A stretch of 7,294 nucleotides of DNA, from assembly GCA_028290765.1 (NCBI GenBank), contig JAQGJF010000737.1, positions 1-7,294 on the forward strand, written 5' to 3'. The notes below the pieces were generated by a model. That model saw only the letters and a program-made list of their open reading frames with translations, did no database searches and was not told the origin of the DNA. Source of the DNA: Tardiphaga sp. Its GTDB lineage: Bacteria > Pseudomonadota > Alphaproteobacteria > Rhizobiales > Xanthobacteraceae. Below, in pieces: positions 1 to 6,119 of this stretch (positions are counted from its first letter, which is position 1; each line of letters opens with the position of its first letter). The translations under genes were made by a program, and so were the position numbers.

Positions 1-1328
1 GTGCCGCGCTCGCTGCCCACGAAGCCGGCGTGGAGGTCGCGATCCTCGAGCGTGATCCCCTGCCTCGCGGCTCGACCGCGCTATCGGCCGGGCTGATTCC
101 GGCCGCGGCAACGCGGTTTCAAAAATCACGCGGTATCGTCGACACGACCGAGCTTTTTGCCGGTGATATCCGCAAGAAAGCTCATGGTGAAGCCGATGAC
201 GCGATCGTCGATCTGGTCGCAGCGCAATCCGGTGCCACCGTCGAATGGCTTGCCGATCGTTATGGCCTGCCGTTTTCCGTGGTGCATGATTTCGACTATC
301 CGGGCCATACGGCGCGCCGGATGCATGGCCTGCCAAGCCGTTCCGGCGGCGAGTTGATCGATCGTCTCCGGCAGGCGGTCGAGGAGGCTGGCTTGCCGTT
401 GATGGCGCAAGCGACCGTCACCGCGCTTTTTAGCGATACTGAGCGTCGTATTCACGGGATTGAGACGACGCGACGGGATGGAACGCGAGACTTGATCGGG
501 TGCGATGCGTTGATTCTCGCCAGCAACGGATATGGCGGCAACCCGTCACTGGTTGCACAACACATTCCGGAGATGCAGGGCGCGCTCTATTTCGGCCATC
601 CGGGCAATCGCGGCGATGCCGTGCTCTGGGGCGAGGCGCTGGGCGCAGAACTCGTCCATATGTCCGGCTATCAGGGCCACGGATCGGTGGCGCATCCCCA
701 TGGCATTCTGATTACCTGGGCCACGATCATGGAAGGCGGCTTCCAGGTCAATATAAGCGGCCGGCGCTTCTCGAACGAGAGCCTTGGCTATTCCGAGCAG
801 GCGGCTGCGGTCATCGCCGAGCCGGAGTCGATTGCATTCAGTATTTTTGACGAGCGAATTGCGACTATCGCCCGCCAGTTCGAGGATTTCAGGCACGCCG
901 AAGCGGGCGGTGCGGTGATTGAGGCAGACAGCATCGAGGGGTTGGCTGCGCGGCTCAAACTGCCGGCAGATGCCCTTGGAGAGAATTTCGCAGAGGTCGA
1001 ACGCCTCAAGCAAAGCGATGGCACCGACGGATTCGGACGGATTTTCGCCGGCGTGGCGCCGCTGTCGCCCCCCTTCAAGGCGGTTCGCGTGACGGGTGCG
1101 CTTTTCCACACCCAGGGAGGCCTTGCCGTCGATCGCCACGCGCGCGTGCTGGGTCGGGACGGCCGCACCTTGCCCAACCTTCTGGCCGCCGGCGGCGCGG
1201 CGGCCGGGGTGTCCGGATCGCAGGCCAGCGGATACCTTTCGGGTAATGGCCTGCTGACGGCGACAGTTTTAGGCCGCATTGCCGGCGCTTCAGCTGCGAA
1301 AGTCTACAGCCGCCTTCGCCAGGCGTGA
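1..1328 (+). CDS. FAD-dependent oxidoreductase (FAD_binding_2 / fumarate reductase flavoprotein-like), 5' partial
   Basis: This is a flavoprotein dehydrogenase or reductase, probably cytosolic, with unknown substrate. The frame is open from base 3 and the first visible residues, AALAAHEAGVEVAILERD, are the helix and second strand of an FAD Rossmann fold. The GxGxxG loop and start codon therefore lie just upstream, perhaps 15-25 residues away, and the GTG at 30 is internal. About 441 residues are visible. Counting from the GTG at 30, a second FAD segment (LILASNGYGGN) is near 161-171, a capping-domain motif GRRFSNE near 244-250, the active-site HTQGG at 360-364, and the C-terminal FAD motif from LPNLLAAGGA to GYLSGNGLL at 381-409. 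His360-Thr361 match the conserved HT of fumarate reductases. The two arginines that hold dicarboxylates in Shewanella fumarate reductase appear to be Tyr254 and Tyr402 here, so fumarate or succinate is an unlikely substrate. The family assignment is firm; the reaction is unknown. Confidence 0.9.
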   Translation, partial: AALAAHEAGVEVAILERDPLPRGSTALSAGLIPAAATRFQKSRGIVDTTELFAGDIRKKAHGEADDAIVDLVAAQSGATVEWLADRYGLPFSVVHDFDYPGHTARRMHGLPSRSGGELIDRLRQAVEEAGLPLMAQATVTALFSDTERRIHGIETTRRDGTRDLIGCDALILASNGYGGNPSLVAQHIPEMQGALYFGHPGNRGDAVLWGEALGAELVHMSGYQGHGSVAHPHGILITWATIMEGGFQVNISGRRFSNESLGYSEQAAAVIAEPESIAFSIFDERIATIARQFEDFRHAEAGGAVIEADSIEGLAARLKLPADALGENFAEVERLKQSDGTDGFGRIFAGVAPLSPPFKAVRVTGALFHTQGGLAVDRHARVLGRDGRTLPNLLAAGGAAAGVSGSQASGYLSGNGLLTATVLGRIAGASAAKVYSRLRQA

Positions 1329-1385
1329 GGCCGCCGCAGAGCCAGAGCACGCGCGCTTGACCGTTCGATCAGCAACCGCCGAACG

Positions 1386-1490
1386 CTAGAGCGGGATGAC
1401 TTATCTTCGAATCGCCATCCCGCTCTAGCTCATTGTTTGAGCATGATCTTGTCCGAAAACCGGTAGCCACTTTTCGGGATCATGCTCTAG
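1386..1490 (+). repeat. Intergenic double-hairpin repeat, copy 1
   Basis: This 105-base element matches 4328-4432 at 99 of 105 positions in the same orientation. It has two consecutive stem-loops. Hairpin A has arms 1386-1400 and 1414-1428 (CTAGAGCGGGAT pairing with ATCCCGCTCTAG, extended inward with one A/C mismatch, 1399/1415). Hairpin B has arms 1439-1448 and 1478-1487 (GAGCATGATC/GATCATGCTC) continuing, after a four-base bulge, into CCGAAAA (1453-1459) pairing with TTTTCGG (1471-1477). It lies between the flavoprotein stop and the sigma-54 promoter. Similar palindromes are, from memory, abundant between genes in Bradyrhizobium-type genomes. It may stabilise or end the upstream transcript, but it has no T-tract, so it is not a textbook terminator. 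Confidence 0.9.
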
Positions 1491-1514
1491 CGTGGCCCCA
1501 GCCGCTCGAATCGA

Positions 1515-1530
1515 TGGCATGCAACTTGCT
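1515..1530 (+). promoter_or_regulatory. Sigma-54 (RpoN) -24/-12 promoter of the solute-binding protein gene
   Basis: The 16-mer TGGCATGCAACTTGCT fits the RpoN consensus TGGCAYGNNNNTTGCW at every defined position. The GG and GC dinucleotides are exactly ten bases apart, as sigma-54 requires. With the GC at 1528-1529 as -13/-12, transcription would start near 1541. That leaves a leader of about 23 bases containing the GGGAG ribosome site and the ATG at 1564. The match, the intergenic position and the leader length all agree. Sigma-54 promoters need an enhancer-binding activator, usually bound 80-150 bases upstream, which here would fall in or near repeat copy 1. No activator gene is in the window. 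Confidence 0.78.
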
Positions 1531-1551
1531 CCACTGGATTCCTGCACATCC

Positions 1552-1556
1552 GGGAG
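1552..1556 (+). promoter_or_regulatory. Ribosome binding site GGGAG that decides the start at 1564
   Basis: GGGAG ends seven bases before the ATG at 1564. It supports that codon over the in-frame GTG at 1492, which abuts the repeat and would place the sigma-54 promoter inside the coding region. Confidence 0.75.
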
Positions 1557-1563
1557 CACAGAC

Positions 1564-3198
1564 ATGTCCATCAGCACATTCGATTTGAATCGCCGCCACT
1601 TTCTCAGCACGGCTGCCGCGGCCGGCACCACGGCGGCGTTCGGCGCGACGCTGGGTGTCAACGAGGCCATCGCAGATGCGCGCTCCGAGACGCTGCTGGT
1701 GGTTCAGGAGCTGGGGCCGAATTCGCTCGACATGCATGGGGTCGGCTCCAACCAGACCGTCAATGGCCTGTCCTGGAATTGCTACGACCGGCTATTGTCC
1801 TATGCGGTCAGGACGCTCGCCGATGGCACGCTGTCCTATGATCGCCAGACGCTAATGCCGGAACTCGCTTCGAGCTGGGAAGTCGCGCCCGATGGCATGT
1901 CCTGCAGCTTCAGGCTGCGCAAGGACGCGACCTTTCACGACGGCACGCCGGTCACGGCCAAGGACGTCAAATGGTCGTTCGATCGTGCGGTCAAGGTCGG
2001 CGGCTTTCCGACATTCCAGATGTCGGCGGGATCGCTGGAAAAGCCCGAGCAGTTCGTCGCGGTCGATGACCACACCTTTCGGATCGATTACATCCGCAAA
2101 GACAAGATGCTGCTGTTCAACGTCGCCGTCGTCGTTCCCTTCATCATCAATTCCGAACTGGCGAAGAAAAACGCCGCTGTCGACGATCCCTGGGCCCTCG
2201 CCTGGCTGAGGACCAACGAAGCCGGCGGCGGCGCCTACCGAATCGAAAGCTGGAAGGCCGGCACCGAAACCATTTTCGCCCGGTTCGAGGACTGGAAAAG
2301 CGGTCCGCTGCCGAAAATCAAGAAGGTGATCGCCCGCGACATTCCGGCGCCGGGAACGCGTCGCGCGATGCTCGAACGCGGCGATGCCGACTTCTCGACC
2401 GGTTTTGCACCGCGCGATTTCGACCAGATCATCAAGGAAGGCAAGGTCAAGGTCTCGGGCGTGCCGATCCCGAATGCGCTGTGGTATGTCGCGTTGAACA
2501 CGTCGAAGCCGCCGTTCGACAACGTCAAATTACGTCAGGCCATCGCCTGGGCGATGCCGTATGAGCAAATCCAGAACAACGCATTTTTCGGACGCGCGGT
2601 GCCGATGTATGGCGGTCCGGACAAGGTCGAGAAGGCGGCATGGCCGCAGCCGTTCCCCTACACCACCGATCTCGACAAGGCAAAAGCCCTGATGAAGGAG
2701 GCCGGACTGGAACAAGGGCTCGACACGACTTTAGCGCTCGATACCGGCACCGCGACCGTGGGCGAACCGACCGCACTTCTGATTCAGGAAAGCCTCGCCA
2801 AAATCGGTGTCCGCGTCACGGTGGACAAGATTGCCGGCGCCAACTGGCGCACCACGCTGAACAAGAAAGAGCTTCCGATGGCGCTCAATCGTTTCAGCGG
2901 CTGGCTCGATTATCCCGAATATTATTTCTTCTGGAATTTTCATGGCAACAATTCGATCTTCAACATTTCGGTCTACAAGAATCCCGCCATGGATGCGCTG
3001 ATCGACAAGGCACGCTTTTCGACGGATCCGGCCGAATACGACAGGGCGGTGAAGGATTTCATCGCGATGTGCATCGGCGAGGTGCCGGTGGTGCCGCTCA
3101 ACCAGCCGATTCACGATGTCGCCATGCAGAAAGGCATCGGCGGTTACGAATTCTGGTTTCACCGCGAACCGGATTACCGGCAGTTCAGCAAGACCTGA
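1564..3198 (+). CDS. ABC transporter substrate-binding protein, family 5 (peptide/nickel/opine type), Tat-exported
   Basis: This 544-residue periplasmic receptor belongs to the DppA/OppA-type ABC importer class (SBP_bac_5), which captures a solute and delivers it to an inner-membrane permease. Residues 9-14, NRRHFL, are a twin-arginine motif, followed by an Ala/Gly-rich hydrophobic stretch and an A-D-A site at 37-39, so Tat export with cleavage near residue 39 is predicted. The family signature spans about residues 98-145, running from MPELASSWEV through FRLRKDATFHDGTPVTAKDV to the SFDRA helix. The length is usual for the family. The ligand cannot be read from sequence: peptides, opines, glycosides and nickel complexes are all bound by relatives. 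No permease or ATPase gene lies nearby, so it is an orphan receptor within this view. It follows a sigma-54 promoter and precedes an MDR oxidoreductase by 97 bases on the same strand, possibly in one operon. Confidence 0.92.
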   Translation: MSISTFDLNRRHFLSTAAAAGTTAAFGATLGVNEAIADARSETLLVVQELGPNSLDMHGVGSNQTVNGLSWNCYDRLLSYAVRTLADGTLSYDRQTLMPELASSWEVAPDGMSCSFRLRKDATFHDGTPVTAKDVKWSFDRAVKVGGFPTFQMSAGSLEKPEQFVAVDDHTFRIDYIRKDKMLLFNVAVVVPFIINSELAKKNAAVDDPWALAWLRTNEAGGGAYRIESWKAGTETIFARFEDWKSGPLPKIKKVIARDIPAPGTRRAMLERGDADFSTGFAPRDFDQIIKEGKVKVSGVPIPNALWYVALNTSKPPFDNVKLRQAIAWAMPYEQIQNNAFFGRAVPMYGGPDKVEKAAWPQPFPYTTDLDKAKALMKEAGLEQGLDTTLALDTGTATVGEPTALLIQESLAKIGVRVTVDKIAGANWRTTLNKKELPMALNRFSGWLDYPEYYFFWNFHGNNSIFNISVYKNPAMDALIDKARFSTDPAEYDRAVKDFIAMCIGEVPVVPLNQPIHDVAMQKGIGGYEFWFHREPDYRQFSKT

Positions 3199-3236
3199 AC
3201 CGCGCGGGCTCCCATCTCGATGGGTCGGCATCGCAG

Positions 3237-3264
3237 TTGACGCGCCGCGCCTGATCCTGATCAT
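3237..3264 (+). promoter_or_regulatory. Possible sigma-70-type promoter before the MDR oxidoreductase
   Basis: TTGACG at 3237-3242 is followed after 16 bases by GATCAT at 3259-3264, matching four of six -10 positions. Transcription would start near 3271, about 25 bases before the ATG at 3296. The hexamer CTGATC occurs three times in the same leader (3251, 3257, 3274) and could be an operator or chance. This is weak evidence; the gene may simply be read through from the upstream one. Confidence 0.25.
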
Positions 3265-3284
3265 GCGCTGCATCTGATCGGCGC

Positions 3285-3290
3285 GAGAGG
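3285..3290 (+). promoter_or_regulatory. Ribosome binding site GAGAGG for the MDR oxidoreductase
   Basis: GAGAGG ends five bases before the ATG at 3296, favouring it over the TTG at 3293 (two bases away) and over a second ATG at 3305. Confidence 0.65.
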
Positions 3291-3295
3291 TTTTG

Positions 3296-4276
3296 ATGGC
3301 CCAGATGAAGGCAGCAATTATCCGCCAGGCCGGCGGGCCGGAAGTGTTGCGTATCGAAACCTGGCCCGTCGCCGAGCCGACCGCGGAGCAGGTGCTGATC
3401 CGCGTCAAGGCGTTCGGCCTCAACCGGTCCGAACTCTTTACCCGCCGAGGGCTTTCGCCCGGGGTTTCATTCCCGCGGGTGCTCGGGATTGAAGCTGTTG
3501 GCGTGGTCGAGAGCGCCCCGGGCGGTCAATTCACCAAGGGCCAGACGGTGGCAACGGCGATGGGCGGGATGGGACGGCAATTCGACGGCGGCTATGCCGA
3601 GTATGTCTGTGTCCCGGCGGCCCAGGTCCAACCGCTCCAGACGCACCTTCCCTGGGAAACGCTCGGCGCGCTGCCCGAAATGCTGCAGACGGCCTGGGGG
3701 GCGCTGTTCCGCGCGCTGCAATTGCGGCGAGGCGAGAGCCTCCTCATTCGCGGCGGAACCACATCCGTCGGCCTCGCGGCCGCGGCGATCGCCAGAAATC
3801 ACGGTGCCCGCGTCGCTTCGACCACGCGCAATCCGGATCGGATGGACCTGCTTCGCAAGGCCGGCGCCGAGCAGGCTTTTGTCGACAACGGGTCGATCGC
3901 CGCGACGGTCAGGGAATGGTCGAACGGCGGCGTCGACAAGGTTCTTGAACTGGTCGGCACCACCAGCCTCGTCGATTCCCTGCAATGCGCCGGCGAACAC
4001 GGCATCGTCTGCATGACCGGGATGGTCGGCGACAAATGGTGGTTCGACCGCTTCAGCCCGATGGACGTCGTTCCGACGGCGGTGAGCCTCACCAGCTACT
4101 CCGGCGGCTCGCAGGATTTCATGCGCACGCCGCTCCAGGATCTGGTCGGTCAGGTCGAGGCCGGCACGCTCGCGGTCCACGTCGGCAAGGTCTTCCGTCT
4201 CGACGAGATCGCCGAAGCGCATCGCTGCATGGACGACAACAGCGCCGGCGGCAAGATCGTGGTCCTGACATCCTGA
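3296..4276 (+). CDS. Zinc-independent NAD(P)H:quinone oxidoreductase-like MDR family protein
   Basis: This 326-residue cytosolic enzyme is of the medium-chain dehydrogenase/reductase superfamily, quinone oxidoreductase (QOR) branch, which reduces quinones or activated enones with NAD(P)H. The N-terminal GroES-like domain runs to about residue 115 and includes the QOR-type segment [11 protein letters not shown] (38-48), with Asn-Arg-Ser where zinc alcohol dehydrogenases carry a Cys ligand. Catalytic and structural zinc ligands are absent. The nucleotide-binding domain has its glycine loop at GGTTSVG (153-159), followed by a second strand ending STTRNPDRM (175-183). Arginines there are compatible with NADPH preference, which is an inference. 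Length is normal for QORs. It follows the solute-binding protein by 97 bases and ends 51 bases before repeat copy 2, so it probably closes that unit. Enoyl reductase or alcohol dehydrogenase-like roles are possible, and the physiological substrate is unknown. Confidence 0.9.
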   Translation: MAQMKAAIIRQAGGPEVLRIETWPVAEPTAEQVLIRVKAFGLNRSELFTRRGLSPGVSFPRVLGIEAVGVVESAPGGQFTKGQTVATAMGGMGRQFDGGYAEYVCVPAAQVQPLQTHLPWETLGALPEMLQTAWGALFRALQLRRGESLLIRGGTTSVGLAAAAIARNHGARVASTTRNPDRMDLLRKAGAEQAFVDNGSIAATVREWSNGGVDKVLELVGTTSLVDSLQCAGEHGIVCMTGMVGDKWWFDRFSPMDVVPTAVSLTSYSGGSQDFMRTPLQDLVGQVEAGTLAVHVGKVFRLDEIAEAHRCMDDNSAGGKIVVLTS

Positions 4277-4327
4277 ACCCCGTGACGCCGCGCTCGCGAG
4301 AAACGCCGCGGAGCTTGAAAGTTCACA

Positions 4328-4432
4328 CTAGAGCAGGATGACTTATCTTCGAATCGTCATCCCGCTCTAACTTATTGTTTGAGCATGATCTTGTCCGAAA
4401 ACCGGTATCCACTTTTCGGGATCATGCTCTAA
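4328..4432 (+). repeat. Intergenic double-hairpin repeat, copy 2
   Basis: This is the second copy of the 105-base element, 99 of 105 bases identical to 1386-1490 and in the same orientation. Hairpin A has arms 4329-4342 and 4356-4369 with a single A/C mismatch (4335/4363), at a different place from the mismatch in copy 1. Hairpin B has arms 4381-4390 and 4420-4429 plus 4395-4401 and 4413-4419, all perfectly paired; its only difference from copy 1 is at 4408 in the loop. It lies between the MDR oxidoreductase and the cyclase and may insulate the two transcripts. Confidence 0.9.
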
Positions 4433-4493
4433 GCGGCGGCGTCACCTCCATCATTGCGGCCATTGACGCCGATTTAATCCGCCGAGCCTTCCG

Positions 4494-4511
4494 GGTTCAC
4501 GTTTTCGAACC
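4494..4511. other. Short inverted repeat upstream of the cyclase, possible operator
   Basis: GGTTC (4494-4498) and GAACC (4507-4511) form a dyad with an eight-base spacer, 57 bases before the cyclase start. It could be a regulator site, but arms of five bases occur often by chance. The rest of 4433-4567 holds no clear promoter: TTGACG at 4463 has no convincing -10 partner. Confidence 0.2.
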
Positions 4512-4567
4512 ACAAGGGATGGGCAAGTGGGGTTTCCGCGTTGCCGTCCTTCGTGTAGCATTGTCGC

Positions 4568-5974
4568 ATGAGCGAAGCCGAGACTTTGTTTGCGGCCCTG
4601 CGTCAGTCGGCCGACGGCGGCATGGTGGACGTGTTCGAGCGCATGGTGCGGGATGCCCCGGATCATGCGATCAACAAGATGAACGCGCTCGATCTCGCGG
4701 CCAAAGAAGGCCTCGACGAGGAGCGGGTGATCGCGGCGCTCCTGAATGCGGTGGGACTCGGCATTTTCGAGATGACGTGGAGCGTCATGTGCCCAAGTTG
4801 CGCCGGTGTTCTTTCCGCCAATAAAAGCCTGAAGACGCTGGATCGGGCGCAGTATAATTGCGCTTTCTGCGCCGCGGGCTACGAGACGACGCTCGACAAT
4901 CTGGTCGAGGTGACCTTCACAATAAGCCCCCGCGTGCGCAAGGTCGCGGCCCACAATCCCGACGAACTGTCCGCGGCAGAATATTATCGCCAGATCTTCT
5001 GGAGCTCGGCCATCGACCTTCCGGATGATCTGGAGAAGCTGCTGGACGAAGTCACGCTTGAAATTGTCGACTTGCCGCCAGGAGAGAGGGCCATCCTTTC
5101 CCTGCAAGCGCCGGAAGGCACGTTGATCGTGTTCGATCCCGTGACGCATACGGCCCAGTTCCTCGATGTCAGCGGCGAGGAGACAAGCGAACGCCAGAAC
5201 CTGTCGGTGACCTTCAACAAGGTCCAGGTTCCCATCGACACTGTTGCCCTGCGCCCCGGACCCCTGCGCCTGGCTTTGGAAAACCGCACCGACGGCCGCG
5301 TGCTGCCGACGGTATGGCTGATGAACCAGGCGCTGGACGACCTCCTGAAGCGACGCAAGCCGATTCTCACGGCCACGCGTCTCCTGACCAATCAGACCTT
5401 CCGCGACATCTACCGGACCGACACGCTGGCCATCGGCCAACGGCTCAAGATCCTGAGCCTGACTTTCCTGTTCAGCGATCTCAAGGATTCCACCGAGCTC
5501 TATGAGCACGTCGGCGACCTCGTCGCCTTCGATCTCGTCAACGAGCATTTCAGGCTGTTGCAGGAGATTATCGCGTCCGAACGGGGGGCGGTGGTGAAGA
5601 CCATTGGCGATGCCGTGATGGCGACCTTCGAGACGCCTGACCGCGCCATTGCCGCCGCGATCCGCATGCGCGAGGCGATGAGCGATCTCGGCGCCGAGCG
5701 TCAGCATCAGAGCCTGCGCCTGAAGATGGGCATCCACGAAGGATCCTGCCTCGCGGTCACCCTCAACGGCCAACAGGACTATTTTGGCCAGACGGTGAAC
5801 ATCGCGTCGCGTGTCCAGGGCCTTGCTGCCTCACGTGTGATCGTCGTGACGGAGTCGGTGGTGGAGAACGCGCATTCCCGGGCCTTGCTCGAGACCAACG
5901 GACTGACGCCAGTGCCCAGGCGGGCGGCGCTGAGCGGCATCGCGGGCAAGGTGTCGGTTTACGAGATCTCCTGA
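4568..5974 (+). CDS. Class III adenylate cyclase with N-terminal cysteine-cluster (DUF5939-like) domain
   Basis: This 468-residue soluble enzyme is predicted to make cyclic AMP from ATP. The catalytic domain spans about 295-468 and looks complete. Metal-binding aspartates are Asp304 (TFLFSD) and Asp348 (KTIGDAVMATF). Adenine-selecting residues are Lys344 and Asp404 (QQDYFG). Transition-state residues are Asn411 and Arg415 (VNIASR). The Lys/Asp pair indicates adenylate rather than guanylate cyclase. Residues 1 to about 280 resemble DUF5939, a domain of unknown function found with such cyclases. Within it, 35-70 could fold as a helical or winged-helix unit, followed by Cys75-P-S-Cys78 and Cys98-A-F-Cys101, a zinc-ribbon-like cluster. 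No membrane segment or signal peptide is visible. An in-frame TAG at 4556 makes ATG 4568 the earliest start, but no Shine-Dalgarno sequence precedes it; Met19 (4622) is an alternative with no better site. The signal sensed is unknown. Confidence 0.92.
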   Translation: MSEAETLFAALRQSADGGMVDVFERMVRDAPDHAINKMNALDLAAKEGLDEERVIAALLNAVGLGIFEMTWSVMCPSCAGVLSANKSLKTLDRAQYNCAFCAAGYETTLDNLVEVTFTISPRVRKVAAHNPDELSAAEYYRQIFWSSAIDLPDDLEKLLDEVTLEIVDLPPGERAILSLQAPEGTLIVFDPVTHTAQFLDVSGEETSERQNLSVTFNKVQVPIDTVALRPGPLRLALENRTDGRVLPTVWLMNQALDDLLKRRKPILTATRLLTNQTFRDIYRTDTLAIGQRLKILSLTFLFSDLKDSTELYEHVGDLVAFDLVNEHFRLLQEIIASERGAVVKTIGDAVMATFETPDRAIAAAIRMREAMSDLGAERQHQSLRLKMGIHEGSCLAVTLNGQQDYFGQTVNIASRVQGLAASRVIVVTESVVENAHSRALLETNGLTPVPRRAALSGIAGKVSVYEIS

Positions 5975-6104
5975 GCGCACCCTGGCGCGCGTCCGGCAAC
6001 GCGGGCGTCACCGAGATTAGCCGTTGCGCAAACAATCCGGATACCGCAATCAAATCAGAAAGCACCTCGCTCGACCGTGTGCAGGGATCGGGGCCGAGGT
6101 CGAC

Positions 6105-6113
6105 GGGAGAGGA
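6105..6113 (+). promoter_or_regulatory. Strong ribosome binding site for the hydrolase-domain protein
   Basis: The purine run GGGAGAGGA ends six bases before the ATG at 6120. It is the best Shine-Dalgarno sequence in the window and fixes the start. The rest of 5975-6119 shows no convincing promoter or terminator. Confidence 0.75.
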
Positions 6114-6119
6114 ACATCC

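Noticed and set aside
30..32. GTG as the start of the flavoprotein gene
   Set aside because: The frame stays open to the window edge and the residues before it (AALAAHEAG) are the expected FAD-binding helix, so the start is upstream of the window.
1362..1385. CGTTCG/CGAACG inverted repeat after the flavoprotein as a terminator
   Set aside because: Six-base arms around a 12-base loop with no T-run are too weak; the adjacent repeat hairpins are stronger candidates for transcript ends.
1492..1563. In-frame GTG extension of the solute-binding protein (24 extra residues)
   Set aside because: It would bury the sigma-54 promoter and the GGGAG site in coding sequence and put 24 residues ahead of the twin-arginine signal. 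ATG 1564 explains all signals.
3467..4222. Minus-strand open frame (251 codons) opposite the MDR oxidoreductase
   Set aside because: It is rich in Arg, Ala and Asp with no motif, and lies wholly antisense to a clear enzyme gene.
4375..4824. Plus-strand open frame of 149 codons starting inside repeat copy 2 and overlapping the cyclase
   Set aside because: It begins in non-coding repeat sequence, lacks a ribosome site, and runs out of frame through the conserved cyclase N-terminus.
4451..5773. Long open frame on the minus strand (440 codons) opposite the cyclase
   Set aside because: It mirrors a strongly supported cyclase gene, shows no recognisable domain, and is the usual by-product of high-GC codon bias.
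5983..6005. GC-rich CGCGT/ACGCG hairpin after the cyclase as a terminator
   Set aside because: The arms are only five bases long with no following T-tract, so it is not distinguishable from GC-rich background.
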